In this document: positions 19,278 through 28,900 of the stretch, in pieces
Position numbering within the stretch: the stretch's first letter is position 1
Layout of the letters: each line of letters starts with the position of its first letter
From: Anaeramoeba ignava
Taxonomy: Eukaryota > Metamonada > Anaeramoebidae
DNA length: 64,000 bases
Assembly: GCA_028826165.1 (NCBI GenBank)
Contig: JAPDFW010000101.1
Coordinates: 124,001-188,000, forward strand
Reading direction: 5' to 3'
The notes under the pieces: generated by a model
Told to the model about the DNA's origin: nothing
Databases searched by the model: none
The model's input: the letters and a program-made list of their open reading frames with translations, nothing else
Translations under genes and position numbers: made by a program

Positions 19278-20885
19278 ATGGATAATAATAATGATAACCA
19301 AATTGAAAATGCAAATGAAATTGAAAATGAAAATCAAATTGAAAATGCAAATGAAAATCAAAATGAAATGAAAAATTTAGAAAAAAAAATAACAAAAAAT
19401 TTAATTAAAGATTATTCAAACCTTTTAAAAGGAAATTCATTTAAAGATTTTTCAATTTTTGTTGAGAATAAATCAAATCCTTTTGAAATTAAAGTTCATA
19501 AATCAATTTTATCTTCAAGATCTCCTTTTTTTAATGAGTCATTAAGACAAGAATCTCTTTCTATTTCTTTAAATCAATTTAATAAAAAAGAAATGGAATC
19601 AATTTTAAGTTATATTTATTATGGAAATATTTCTTTTGAGAATCAAGAAAATCTTATTCAATTATTGGAAATTTCAATTTATTTTAAATTAAATTTATTG
19701 AAAGAAATTATTCAAAAAAAAATTTCAAATTCAATTAATTATTCAAATTTTTTCCAATTTTTATTCCAAAATCGAAATTTAAATTCAAATGAAATTGAAT
19801 TAAAATGTTTTGAATTAATAAATCAAAATTTTTCCCAAATTCAAAATAATGAGAATTTATTCAATTTAACTAAAGAAGAAATTATCAAATTTATTCAATT
19901 TAAACAAGAAAAAAAAGAAATTTTCCAATTTGATTTTTTTCAATTTTTAAATAATTGGATTGAAAAAAGAAATAAAAGATTAAAATTAAAGAAATATGAA
20001 CAGAAAATGAATGCAAAGAAAAGATTATTTCATTCTTTTTTTTCATTATTTGATAAAGATTCAATTTCAAAACAAAATTTTGATAAATTAAAACAATTTG
20101 ATTTTTTTCTTCCAAATTCTTTTTTAGTTGATATTCAAACCCAAGTTATTCAAGACAATCAAAAAGAAAATAAACAAATGAAAAAGGAAATTGAAGATAA
20201 ATGGAAGAAAGAAAATCAACAAATGAAAATTGAAATTGAAGATAAATGGAAGAAAGAAATTGAGAAAATGAAACCTATTTTTGATAAATATGAAAAGAAA
20301 ATGAAAGATATCAAAAAGAATTTCCCTCAATTTTCAGATTCAGAAATTGTTAAAGATATTGAATATGTTAAGAAACTAAAAGAATGGATAAATGATAATG
20401 ATTTTTTTTCTAAAATGAAAAAAGGATTTTCAGCAAAAAGAGATGGATTTGATTGTAAAAAATGGCATTCAAAATGTGATAATAAAGGAAAAACATTAGT
20501 TATTATCAAAACAAAAGATAATTTTATTTTTGGAGGATTTACTCAAGTTGGATTTAGAGGAAATTATGATAATTACATTCATGATTCAAATGCATTTATT
20601 TTTTCATTAAGAAATGATAAAGGAGATAGAACTCCTGAAAATTTTTCAATTAAACAAGGTCAAGAAAGCTATGCACTTGTTGATAATTCAAATCTTGGTC
20701 CAATTTTTGGTTATGGTCGGAGAGATTTGAATTTAAATTATAATTTACAACCTGGTCATTCAGATTTTGGTTCTAGTTATAATCTACCTAATGGAATTAA
20801 TTATGGAACAAATGAAGCTAAAAGTTATTTAGCTGGTTCTTATGATAAATGGGTTGTTGATGAAGTTGAATCTTATTTCATTTAA
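19278..20885 (+). CDS. BTB-BACK-TLDc protein
   Basis: A 535-aa protein beginning with ~40 Asn/Glu-rich residues. A BTB domain at about 45-150 shows SFKDFSIFVENK, FEIKVHKSILSSRSPFF and MESILSYIYYGNISFENQEN. A BACK-like helical region follows to about 235. A Lys/Glu coiled coil (~290-345) with two EDKWKKE units follows. The C-terminal TLDc domain (~365-535) has GFSAKRDGFDCKKWHSKCD, FIFGGFTQVGF and DKWVVDEVESYFI. The combination suggests a cullin-3-type adaptor whose TLDc part could bind partners; this is inference from domain families. The TLDc half closely matches the preceding gene, while the N-terminal halves are unrelated. Confidence 0.9.
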   Translation: MDNNNDNQIENANEIENENQIENANENQNEMKNLEKKITKNLIKDYSNLLKGNSFKDFSIFVENKSNPFEIKVHKSILSSRSPFFNESLRQESLSISLNQFNKKEMESILSYIYYGNISFENQENLIQLLEISIYFKLNLLKEIIQKKISNSINYSNFFQFLFQNRNLNSNEIELKCFELINQNFSQIQNNENLFNLTKEEIIKFIQFKQEKKEIFQFDFFQFLNNWIEKRNKRLKLKKYEQKMNAKKRLFHSFFSLFDKDSISKQNFDKLKQFDFFLPNSFLVDIQTQVIQDNQKENKQMKKEIEDKWKKENQQMKIEIEDKWKKEIEKMKPIFDKYEKKMKDIKKNFPQFSDSEIVKDIEYVKKLKEWINDNDFFSKMKKGFSAKRDGFDCKKWHSKCDNKGKTLVIIKTKDNFIFGGFTQVGFRGNYDNYIHDSNAFIFSLRNDKGDRTPENFSIKQGQESYALVDNSNLGPIFGYGRRDLNLNYNLQPGHSDFGSSYNLPNGINYGTNEAKSYLAGSYDKWVVDEVESYFI

Positions 20886-21737
20886 AAACTTTTTTTCCAT
20901 TTTTTTTTCAAAATTGGATTTTATTTTAATTTACTTTTAATCAAATTAAATTCTTTAAATTAATAAAATAAGAAACAAAAAATTAAAAATTATTATTAAA
21001 AATTATTAAAATTATTCAGTTATCTTTATTAAAATATTTTATTAATTTTATTAAATTATTAAGAATAATTTTATATTATTTTAAATAAAGAAATATTGAT
21101 AAAATATATAAGATAAAATTAATTCTAAAATTATTTATTTAATATTCTTGATTTAATTTTTGAAATAAATTTATTAAAATATTTTATTAATTTTATTAAA
21201 TTATTAAGAATAATTTTATATTATTTTAAATAAAGAAAAGTTGATAAAATATATAAGATAAAATTGATTATAAAATTATTTATTTAATATTTTTGATTTA
21301 ATTTTTGAAATAAATTTATTAAAATATTTTTATTAATTTTATTAAATTATTAAGAATAATTTTATATTATTTTAAATAAAGAAATATTGATGAAATATAT
21401 AAGATAAAATTAATTCTAAAATTATTTATTTAATATTCTTGATTTAATTTTTGAAATAAATTTATTAAAATATTTTATTAATTTTATTAAATTATTTAGA
21501 ATAATTTTATATTATTTTAAATAAAGAAAAGTTGATAAAATATAAAAAATAAAATTAATTCTAAAATTATTTATTTAATATTTTTGATTTAATTTTTGAA
21601 ATAAATTTATTAAAATATTTTAATAATTTTATTAAATTATTTAGAATAAGTTTTATATTATTTTAAATAAAGAAATATTGATGAAATATATAAAATAGAA
21701 TTAATTCTAAAATTATTCATTTAATATTCTTGATTTA
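20886..21737 (+). repeat. Shared 3' flank, then ~146-bp tandem repeat
   Basis: The first ~100 bp after the stop nearly equals the sequence after the previous TLDc gene. From about 21000 to 21737 a unit of ~145 bp, containing AATAATTTTATATTATTTTA and TATTCTTGATTTAATTTTTG, occurs five times (unit markers near 21064, 21209, 21355, 21500 and 21646). No gene is seen. Confidence 0.88.
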
Positions 21738-21782
21738 ATTTTTTCATTTTTCATTTTTCATTTTTTTTTAGTTTTTATTTAA
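21738..21782 (+). promoter_or_regulatory. CATTTTT leader of TFIIH p34
   Basis: TTTTTTCATTTTTCATTTTT-type repeats, a run of T and TTTTTATTTAA immediately precede the ATG. Confidence 0.5.
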
Positions 21783-22832
21783 ATGAGTTCAATTTTAGGT
21801 TTAATTTTAGATACAAATATAAAATCTTGGGTTATTTTAGAAAAGAAATACCCAAAAATTAAATTCAAATCATTTCTTGAAAAATTACTTTTATTTCTAA
21901 ATTCATTTAAAATTTTGAATGAAAAAAACAAATATATAGTTATTGGAAATAATCAATTTAAAACAGAATTTATTTATCCAAATCAAAATGAAAAAGAAGA
22001 AGAAGAAAAAAAATCATTTGAAGAATTTGTTGATTCGGTTCAAAAACATCTTTTCACAACACAAAAACTAGCAAAGAAATCACAAGAAAAACAACCAGAA
22101 AAATCACTGCTTTCACAAGCGCTTTCAAGATCACTTTGCTATTTAAATTCGGAAATACAAAAGGATTTAGAAAAGGATAAAATACCAAAATTTTTAAAAC
22201 AAAAAAACATTATCAAGTCAATTTTAACAAGAAACAAACTTGAAAATGAACAAAAAAATACAGAAGAAAAAAAAACAGGAAATATATCAAATCAACAAGA
22301 AAAAACTGGAAGAAATGATGAAATCAAAACTGATTTTCTTGCTATTCAACCAAGAATTTTTGTGATCCAAATTTCGAGTGATTCACCTTCACAATATATT
22401 CCACTTATGAATTGTGTTTTTGCAGCACAAAAATCACAAATTCCAATAGATGTTTTAATGTTATCATCTCAAGATTCACAATTTCTTCAACAAGCAGCAA
22501 AACTAACAAATGGGATCTATTTTCGTCCCGAAATTTTTGATGAATCGCAAATTTTTAAGTTGATGATTTCAACTTATCTTATTGATTCAAATTCTCGTTC
22601 AAATTTCCTATTTCCTGAACCTATAAATATTAATAATTCCGCTACTTGTTTCTCTTCAGGAAAAAATATTGAACTTGGATTTGTTTGTTCTGCTTGTTTT
22701 TCAATTTTTTCTCAATTTTATCCAATTTGTCCAACTTGTAAATCCAAAATTTCCATTTTAAAACCTTTTTCAAAAATAATTGAAGATGAAAATGAAAATG
22801 AAAATGAAATTGAAAATGAAAAAGAAAAATAA
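21783..22832 (+). CDS. GTF2H3: TFIIH core subunit p34 (Tfb4/GTF2H3)
   Basis: A 349-aa protein matching TFIIH p34. The N-terminal vWA-like strand is LGLILDTNIKSWVIL. LLSQALSRSLCYLNSEIQ precedes a Lys-rich insertion. The most conserved block is RIFVIQISSDSPSQYIPLMN, then VFAAQKSQIPIDVLML and LLQQA-like LQQAAKLTNGIYFRPE. The C-terminus carries the expected four-cysteine zinc site (CSACFSIFSQFYPICPTCKS), after CFSSGKNIELGFV. It ends with a Glu/Asn repeat tail. p34 pairs with p44 in the core of TFIIH, used in polymerase II initiation and nucleotide-excision repair. It is somewhat longer than the animal protein because of the internal and terminal low-complexity segments. Confidence 0.94.
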   Translation: MSSILGLILDTNIKSWVILEKKYPKIKFKSFLEKLLLFLNSFKILNEKNKYIVIGNNQFKTEFIYPNQNEKEEEEKKSFEEFVDSVQKHLFTTQKLAKKSQEKQPEKSLLSQALSRSLCYLNSEIQKDLEKDKIPKFLKQKNIIKSILTRNKLENEQKNTEEKKTGNISNQQEKTGRNDEIKTDFLAIQPRIFVIQISSDSPSQYIPLMNCVFAAQKSQIPIDVLMLSSQDSQFLQQAAKLTNGIYFRPEIFDESQIFKLMISTYLIDSNSRSNFLFPEPININNSATCFSSGKNIELGFVCSACFSIFSQFYPICPTCKSKISILKPFSKIIEDENENENEIENEKEK

Positions 22833-22989
22833 TAAATAAACCAAAAATTTTTTAAAAAACCAATTTTTTCATTTTTAATTTTTTCATTTTTTCATTTTTA
22901 ATTTTTCCATTTTTTTCACTTTCTTTTCTTTCCAAATTTTTTGCCTATTTAAAAAAAAATTAATTTAAAAATTTTAATTTAAATATAAA
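22833..22989 (+). promoter_or_regulatory. CATTTTT leader before the cyclin gene
   Basis: Repeats of TTTTTCATTTTTAATTTTTT, then a T/C-rich stretch and AATTTAAATATAAA, lead up to the cyclin ATG. Confidence 0.5.
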
Positions 22990-25779
22990 ATGTTATCAAA
23001 TTTAAATCCTTCTTCAAGAAAAACAAGTTTTTTCAAAAGAAAAATTCCCAAAACAGAACAAAAAAAAAGAAAATCAAAAAACCAAAAACAAATTAAAAGA
23101 GTTTTATCAATGAGATTAATACATTTCAAAACAAACAAGCCAAGAATACAATTACCAAAAATTAGAAGAAAAAAAATAAAGCAACCTCATAAAATTTATA
23201 TTATAATTGAAGAAATTTATATTCAAAATAAATTGAATCAAATTGAATTTATTGATCCAAAAAAATTCTTGAATAATAGTTTTTCTCGAGAATCAGTTTT
23301 CTCAGAGAATCCATTGGATCCATTGATGATTCCCATGCTAAAAGATTCTAGAAACTTGCTTCCAAATTCTGTTCTAATTGATTCTAATTTAGATCCGATT
23401 GAAATCATCCAAAAAAATTTTCAATCGTTTGAGTTTCAAAAATACAATAACAATTTATTATCTCAATCATCAAATTTGGAATTCTTCAATTATTCTAATC
23501 AAGTCTTAACTGAAAATCACTTGGAAATGATGTTTCAAAAAGAACTTTGTTATAAACCCAATGAATATTATCTTTTAAATCCAGAATTTTCTCAACAATT
23601 TCGAATTAATTTTGTGGAAAAAATATCAAAATTTTGCTGGATTCTAAATTTACATAAGAAAACTTTTTATTATGCATTGAATTATTTTGAAAGATTATTA
23701 AATTCAATTCCAAAAATAGTTGTAAATAATTTAAATCTTGTTATAACAACTTGTATTTTTATTGCTTCAAAAATTCAAGAAATTGATGTTCCTTCAATCA
23801 ATTTTTTCAATCAAATATTAAGTGGAAATACAAATCAAGATCGAAAATCTGAAATTAAAAAAATGGAACTTTTTATTCTTAAAAATCTTGATTATCTTCT
23901 AATTCCTCAAACTCCTTATTGTTTTCTTAAATATTTTTTAAATCGTGCTCGTTTTTTGTTTCCTTTGGATAGGCAAAGTGTTTATAGAAAAATGAATCAA
24001 AATATTAATTTAGCTCCTGAAGTTTCTTTTGTTTCAGAACACTTTACAATTTTGATTAAAAATCTATTTAATTTAGAGAAGAATAAAAACGATAATTATG
24101 ATTTAGTTGATGATACAAATTTAAATACAAATACAAATACAAAATCAAATACAAATACAAATTTAAATACAAATACAAAATTAAATACAAATACAAATAG
24201 AAATACAAAATTAAATTCAAATTTAAATACAAATTCAAATTCAAATATAAATTCAAATATAAATACAAATATAAATACAAATATAAATACAAATTCAAAT
24301 TCAAAATCAAATTCAAATACAAATACAAATACAAATTTAAATACAAATTCAAATACAAATTTAAATACAAATTTAAATTCAAAATTAAATACAAATACAA
24401 ATTTAAATACAAATTTAAATACAAATATAAATTCAAATTCAAATTCAAATTCAAATTCAAATCCAAATACAAATACAAATACAAATTTAAATACAAATAT
24501 AAATACAAATATAAATTCAAAATCAAATTCAAATACAAATTTAAATCCAAAATCAAATACAAATTCAAATACAAATCCAAATTCAAATTCAAATATAAAT
24601 ACAAATTTAAATACAAATTTAAATTCAAATTCAAATATAAATTCAAATACAAATTCAAATACAAATTTAAATACAAATTCAAATACAAACACAAATTCAA
24701 ATTTAAATACAAATACAAATACAAATTTAAATACAAATTCAAATACAAATTCAAATACAAATTTAAATACAAATTTAAATACAAATTCAAATACAAATTT
24801 AAATACAAATTTAAATTTAAATTCAAATACAAATACAAATACAAATTTAAATTCAAATTCAAATCCAAATACAAATTCAAATTCAAATACAAATACAAAT
24901 ACAAATACAAATACAAATTCAAATACAAACACAAATTCAAATTTAAATACAAATTCAAATACAAATATAAATACAAATTCAAATTTAAATACAAATAAAA
25001 ATACAAATTTAAAGTCAAATTCAATTTTAGATTCTATTTTTAATTCAAGTTTAAAAATACATCAAAAAAGAAATCCAAATTCAAAATCAAAGATAAATTC
25101 AAATTCTAAATCAAATCCAATTTTAGATTCTATTTTTAATTCAAATTCAAATTCAAATTCAAATACAGATTCAAATTCAAATTCAAATCCAAATTCAAAT
25201 ACAAATTCAAATTTAAATACAAATATAAATACAAATACAAATACAAATACAAATTCAAAATCAAATTCAAGATCAATTTATGATTCACTTTTTAATTCAA
25301 ATTTAAAATTAAAATCAAAACAAAAAAATAAAAGTAACTTTTTACAAAAAATACAAAAAATTATATTAGAAGAAAATAATGGAAATAATGAAAATGACAT
25401 ATCAGAAATAAAATCTACAACTTGCTTTTCCATGACAAGACTTTTTCGCTTACCAAAATTTGCAGAAAAAATTTATGCTTCTTTATGTGAAACAATTAAT
25501 ATTTCACTTTTTGATGAAAAGTCTCTTCATTTTCTTCCAAGTACAATTGCAGCATCTGTTTTGTCTCAATATTTTGTTCGAGATTCAGAACTCAAATTAA
25601 TTACACGATATTCTTTTGATGATTTAAGAATCTGTAATGAATGGATGTTTAAATATATAAAAATTCCAGTTAATTTTCAACAGGAAAATTCTATTAAAGG
25701 AATTGATCCTTTTAGTCGCCATATTTACAATAAAAATAACAATTTTGATCTATTATTTGGAAAAGATATAAAAAAATAA
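22990..25779 (+). CDS. Cyclin with a giant Asn-rich insertion
   Basis: A 929-aa single-exon protein. The basic N-terminus (~1-75) is Lys/Arg-rich. The cyclin box N-terminal fold spans about 190-355: FRINFVEKISKFCWILNLHK, TFYYALNYFERLL, LNLVITTCIFIASKIQEID, ELFILKNLDYLLIPQTPY. A C-terminal cyclin fold follows near 820-900: KFAEKIYASLCETINISLF, FLPSTIAASVLSQYF, RICNEWMFKYI. Between the folds, about residues 375-785 are almost entirely Asn alternating with Thr, Ser, Leu or Ile, from AATACAAATTCA-type repeats. Cyclins bind and activate CDKs. The exact class (A/B/E-like) cannot be settled by eye. The tract must loop out or the fold would be disrupted. Confidence 0.85.
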   Translation: MLSNLNPSSRKTSFFKRKIPKTEQKKRKSKNQKQIKRVLSMRLIHFKTNKPRIQLPKIRRKKIKQPHKIYIIIEEIYIQNKLNQIEFIDPKKFLNNSFSRESVFSENPLDPLMIPMLKDSRNLLPNSVLIDSNLDPIEIIQKNFQSFEFQKYNNNLLSQSSNLEFFNYSNQVLTENHLEMMFQKELCYKPNEYYLLNPEFSQQFRINFVEKISKFCWILNLHKKTFYYALNYFERLLNSIPKIVVNNLNLVITTCIFIASKIQEIDVPSINFFNQILSGNTNQDRKSEIKKMELFILKNLDYLLIPQTPYCFLKYFLNRARFLFPLDRQSVYRKMNQNINLAPEVSFVSEHFTILIKNLFNLEKNKNDNYDLVDDTNLNTNTNTKSNTNTNLNTNTKLNTNTNRNTKLNSNLNTNSNSNINSNINTNINTNINTNSNSKSNSNTNTNTNLNTNSNTNLNTNLNSKLNTNTNLNTNLNTNINSNSNSNSNSNPNTNTNTNLNTNINTNINSKSNSNTNLNPKSNTNSNTNPNSNSNINTNLNTNLNSNSNINSNTNSNTNLNTNSNTNTNSNLNTNTNTNLNTNSNTNSNTNLNTNLNTNSNTNLNTNLNLNSNTNTNTNLNSNSNPNTNSNSNTNTNTNTNTNSNTNTNSNLNTNSNTNINTNSNLNTNKNTNLKSNSILDSIFNSSLKIHQKRNPNSKSKINSNSKSNPILDSIFNSNSNSNSNTDSNSNSNPNSNTNSNLNTNINTNTNTNTNSKSNSRSIYDSLFNSNLKLKSKQKNKSNFLQKIQKIILEENNGNNENDISEIKSTTCFSMTRLFRLPKFAEKIYASLCETINISLFDEKSLHFLPSTIAASVLSQYFVRDSELKLITRYSFDDLRICNEWMFKYIKIPVNFQQENSIKGIDPFSRHIYNKNNNFDLLFGKDIKK
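24109..25315 (+). repeat. In-frame AAATACAAATTC-type repeat coding poly-(Asn-Thr/Ser/Leu)
   Basis: About 1.2 kb of AAT alternating with ACA, TCA, TTA or ATA codons inside the cyclin gene. Breaks at about 25015-25140 carry a twice-repeated ILDSIFNS peptide, and DSLFNS occurs once more near 25280. Open frames on the minus strand across this tract are repeat artefacts. Confidence 0.95.
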
Positions 25780-25875
25780 AATTGTTTTTATGATCTAAGA
25801 TTAATCTAATTTAAATTGAAAAACGAATTTTTAATCAAAAAAAAATTTTTATTTAAAAAAAAAAAGAAAAAATTT

Positions 25876-25917
25876 TTTTTCATTTTTTTCTTTTTTTTCA
25901 TTTTTTTCATATTTAAA
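25876..25917 (+). promoter_or_regulatory. CATTTTTTTC leader of CDC14
   Basis: TTTTTTCATTTTTTTCTTTT and TCATTTTTTTCATATTTAAA end at the chosen start codon, supporting the ATG at 25918 over the upstream ATG at 25816. Confidence 0.55.
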
Positions 25918-28900
25918 ATGGAAACTGTTAAATTTTATGAATTTTTACCAAATCGTTTATATTTTTTTGGATCTCAAAATTTACTTGATTCAAGTCAATC
26001 AATAGATTATTATTTTACAATAGAAACTGAATTTCATTATGATCCTTTTTTATTTGATTTTGGTCCTTTTAATCTTTCTCAATTAACTCGTTTTTGTCGT
26101 TTATTACATTCAAAACTTCAAGTATATATTTTATTTTTATTCTTTTTTTTAACGATTATTTTTAACATTTCAAATTCAAATCTAATTAAAATTTAAATTA
26201 AAATTATAATTAAAATTAAAATTAAAATCAAAATTAAATTTATAATTAAAATTAAATTTATAATTAAAATTATTATAATTAAAATCATAATTAAAATTAA
26301 AATTAAATTAAAATTCAAAATTTAAATTAAAATTATAATTAAAATTAAAATTAAAATTAAAATTAAAATTAAAATTAAAATTAAAATTAAAATTAAAATT
26401 ATAATTATAATTAAAATTAAAATTAAAATTAAAATTAAAATTTAAAATTAATATTAAAAATTAAATTATAATCAAAATTAAAATCAAATTAAAATTAAAA
26501 TTAAAAATTAAAAATTAATATTAAATTAAATTTAAAATTAATATTTAAAATTAAAATTCAAAATTTTTATAATTAAAATTAAATTTATAATTAAAATTAA
26601 AATTAAAAATTAAAATTAAAATTAAAATTAAAATTAAAATTAAAATTAAAATTAAAATTAAAATTAAAATTAAATTAAAATTGAATTAAAATTAAAATTA
26701 TAATTAAAATTAAAATTAAAATTAAAATTAAAATTAAATTAAAATTAAAATTTAAATTAAAATTTAAATTAAAATTAAAATTAAAATTAAAATTAAAATT
26801 TAAAATTAAAATTAAATTAAAATTAAAATTAATATTAAAATTAAAATTTAAATTAAAATTAAAATTATAATTAAAATTAAAATTAATATTAAAATTAAAA
26901 TTAAAATTAAAATTAAAAATTAAAATTAAAATTAAAATTTAAAATTTATAATTAAAATTAATATTAAAATCAAAATTAAAATTTAAAATTAAAATCATAA
27001 TTAAAATTAAAATTAAAATTAAAATTAAAATTAAAATTAATATTAAAATTAATATTAAAATTAAAATTAAAATTATAATTAAAATTAAAATTAAAATTAA
27101 AATCAAAATTTATAATTAAAATTATTAAAATTCAAATTCAAATTAAAAATTAAAATTAATTAAAATCAAAATTTATAATTAAAATTAAATTTATAATTAA
27201 AATTAAAATCAATATTAAAATTAATATTAAAATTAAATTTTAGGATCCTAAACTTAAAAATAAAAGAATTTTCTTTTATTCACTTTCTGATTCACAAAAA
27301 TTCACAAATTCAGCACTTTTAATAAGTTCATTTATGGTAATAGTGATGCATAAAACACCAGAGGAAGCATTTAAACCATTTGAAAATTGTGATACATTTG
27401 TTGGATTTCGAGATGCATCATATGATCCACCTACATTTTTACTTTCGATTCAAGATGTTTTAAATGGATTATATAAAGCTATACAATTTAATTTTTATGA
27501 TTGGACTACTTTTTCAATTGAAGAATATGAATATCATGAAAAAGTTGAAAATGGTTATTTAAATTGGATTATTCCTGAAAAACTTCTTGCTTTTGGTTCA
27601 CCAAGAGATCTTCCTTCTAAATCTTGTTTTTTTGTTGATGAAGAAGATAATGAAAATGAGGATAATGAAGATAATGGAAATTATAATGAAACTAAAAATG
27701 ATCAAAATTTAGTTAATCAAGAAAATCCAATTATTCCAGAAAATCAAATTAATCAAGAAATTAATCAAGAAATCAATAAAGAAATTAATCAAGAAATTAA
27801 TCAAGAAATTAATCAAGAAATTAATCAAGAAATTAATCAAGAAATTAATCAAGAAATTAATCAAGAAATTAATCAAGAAATCAATAAAGAAATTAATCAA
27901 GAAATTAATCAAGAAATTAATCAAGAAATCATTAAAGAAATTAATCAAGAAATTAATCAAGAAATTAATCAAGACTTAAATAATAAAGAAACTTCAATGA
28001 ATATTGACCCCTCACAACCTAAAATTGAATATTTCGATGAAAATGATTTAAATTTCCAATATTGGACATCAAGTCAACATCTTGAATATTTTAAAAAGCA
28101 TAATATTACTTGCATTATCAGATTAAACCTCCCTTTATATGACCCTCAAATTTTTACCAAAAATGATATTTCACATTATGATCTTTATTTTGAAGATGGA
28201 AGTGTTCCTTCTTGGGAAATTATAAACTCATTCTTGAATATTGTAGAACAAGAAATTGAAACAAATAACAAAATTGGAACAAATCCAAATGAATTAGAAA
28301 ATTCAGAACAATCCAAAGACAAAGATCAAGACAAAGATCAAGAAAATCGTGAAAGAGTTGTTGCAGTTCATTGCTTTGGGATTGATACTCAAGTTTTAAT
28401 GGCTGATTTTTCTTCCAGAAAAATTCAAAATATTCAACCCAAAGATCAAGTTATGGGAATCGATTATTCCCCAAAAAAAGTAAAAACTATTATTCAAGGA
28501 AAAGGCAAATTATTTGAAGTTAAAAGAGCTCATCAAGAAAAATATATTGTTAGTGAAAAACATATTTTGTGTCTTCTGTTAAACAAGCAAACAAACAGAC
28601 AAATTGATATTCAATTCCAAAATGACGATTACTGGTTTTTTTTCCGTTATTTTGATTCTAATCACAATTTAGTTACAAAACGTTTTCCTGTTTTTCAAAA
28701 AAATATCGGTATTGAACAGAATGTGATCAATTTCTGTTGGAAAAATCAAACACTTTTTGATTCAAATTTTAATTATCTTGGAAAAAATCAAAAAATGGAA
28801 AAATTGATAATTGAAGAAAAAGACTTTTTGGATGTGAAAAGGAATTTTTCACGCGCATTTCTAGAAATGGAATATTATTACAAAAATAATTACGCAGTTG

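Noticed and set aside
24068-25024. Minus-strand frame of 318 codons (LNLYLYLNL)
   Set aside because: Antisense of the Asn-rich tract in the cyclin gene; composition is entirely repeat-driven.
25816-25917. Upstream ATG at 25816 as the CDC14 start
   Set aside because: It would add a Lys/Phe-only leader that is a translation of the T-rich promoter tract; the ATG at 25918 begins the conserved protein.
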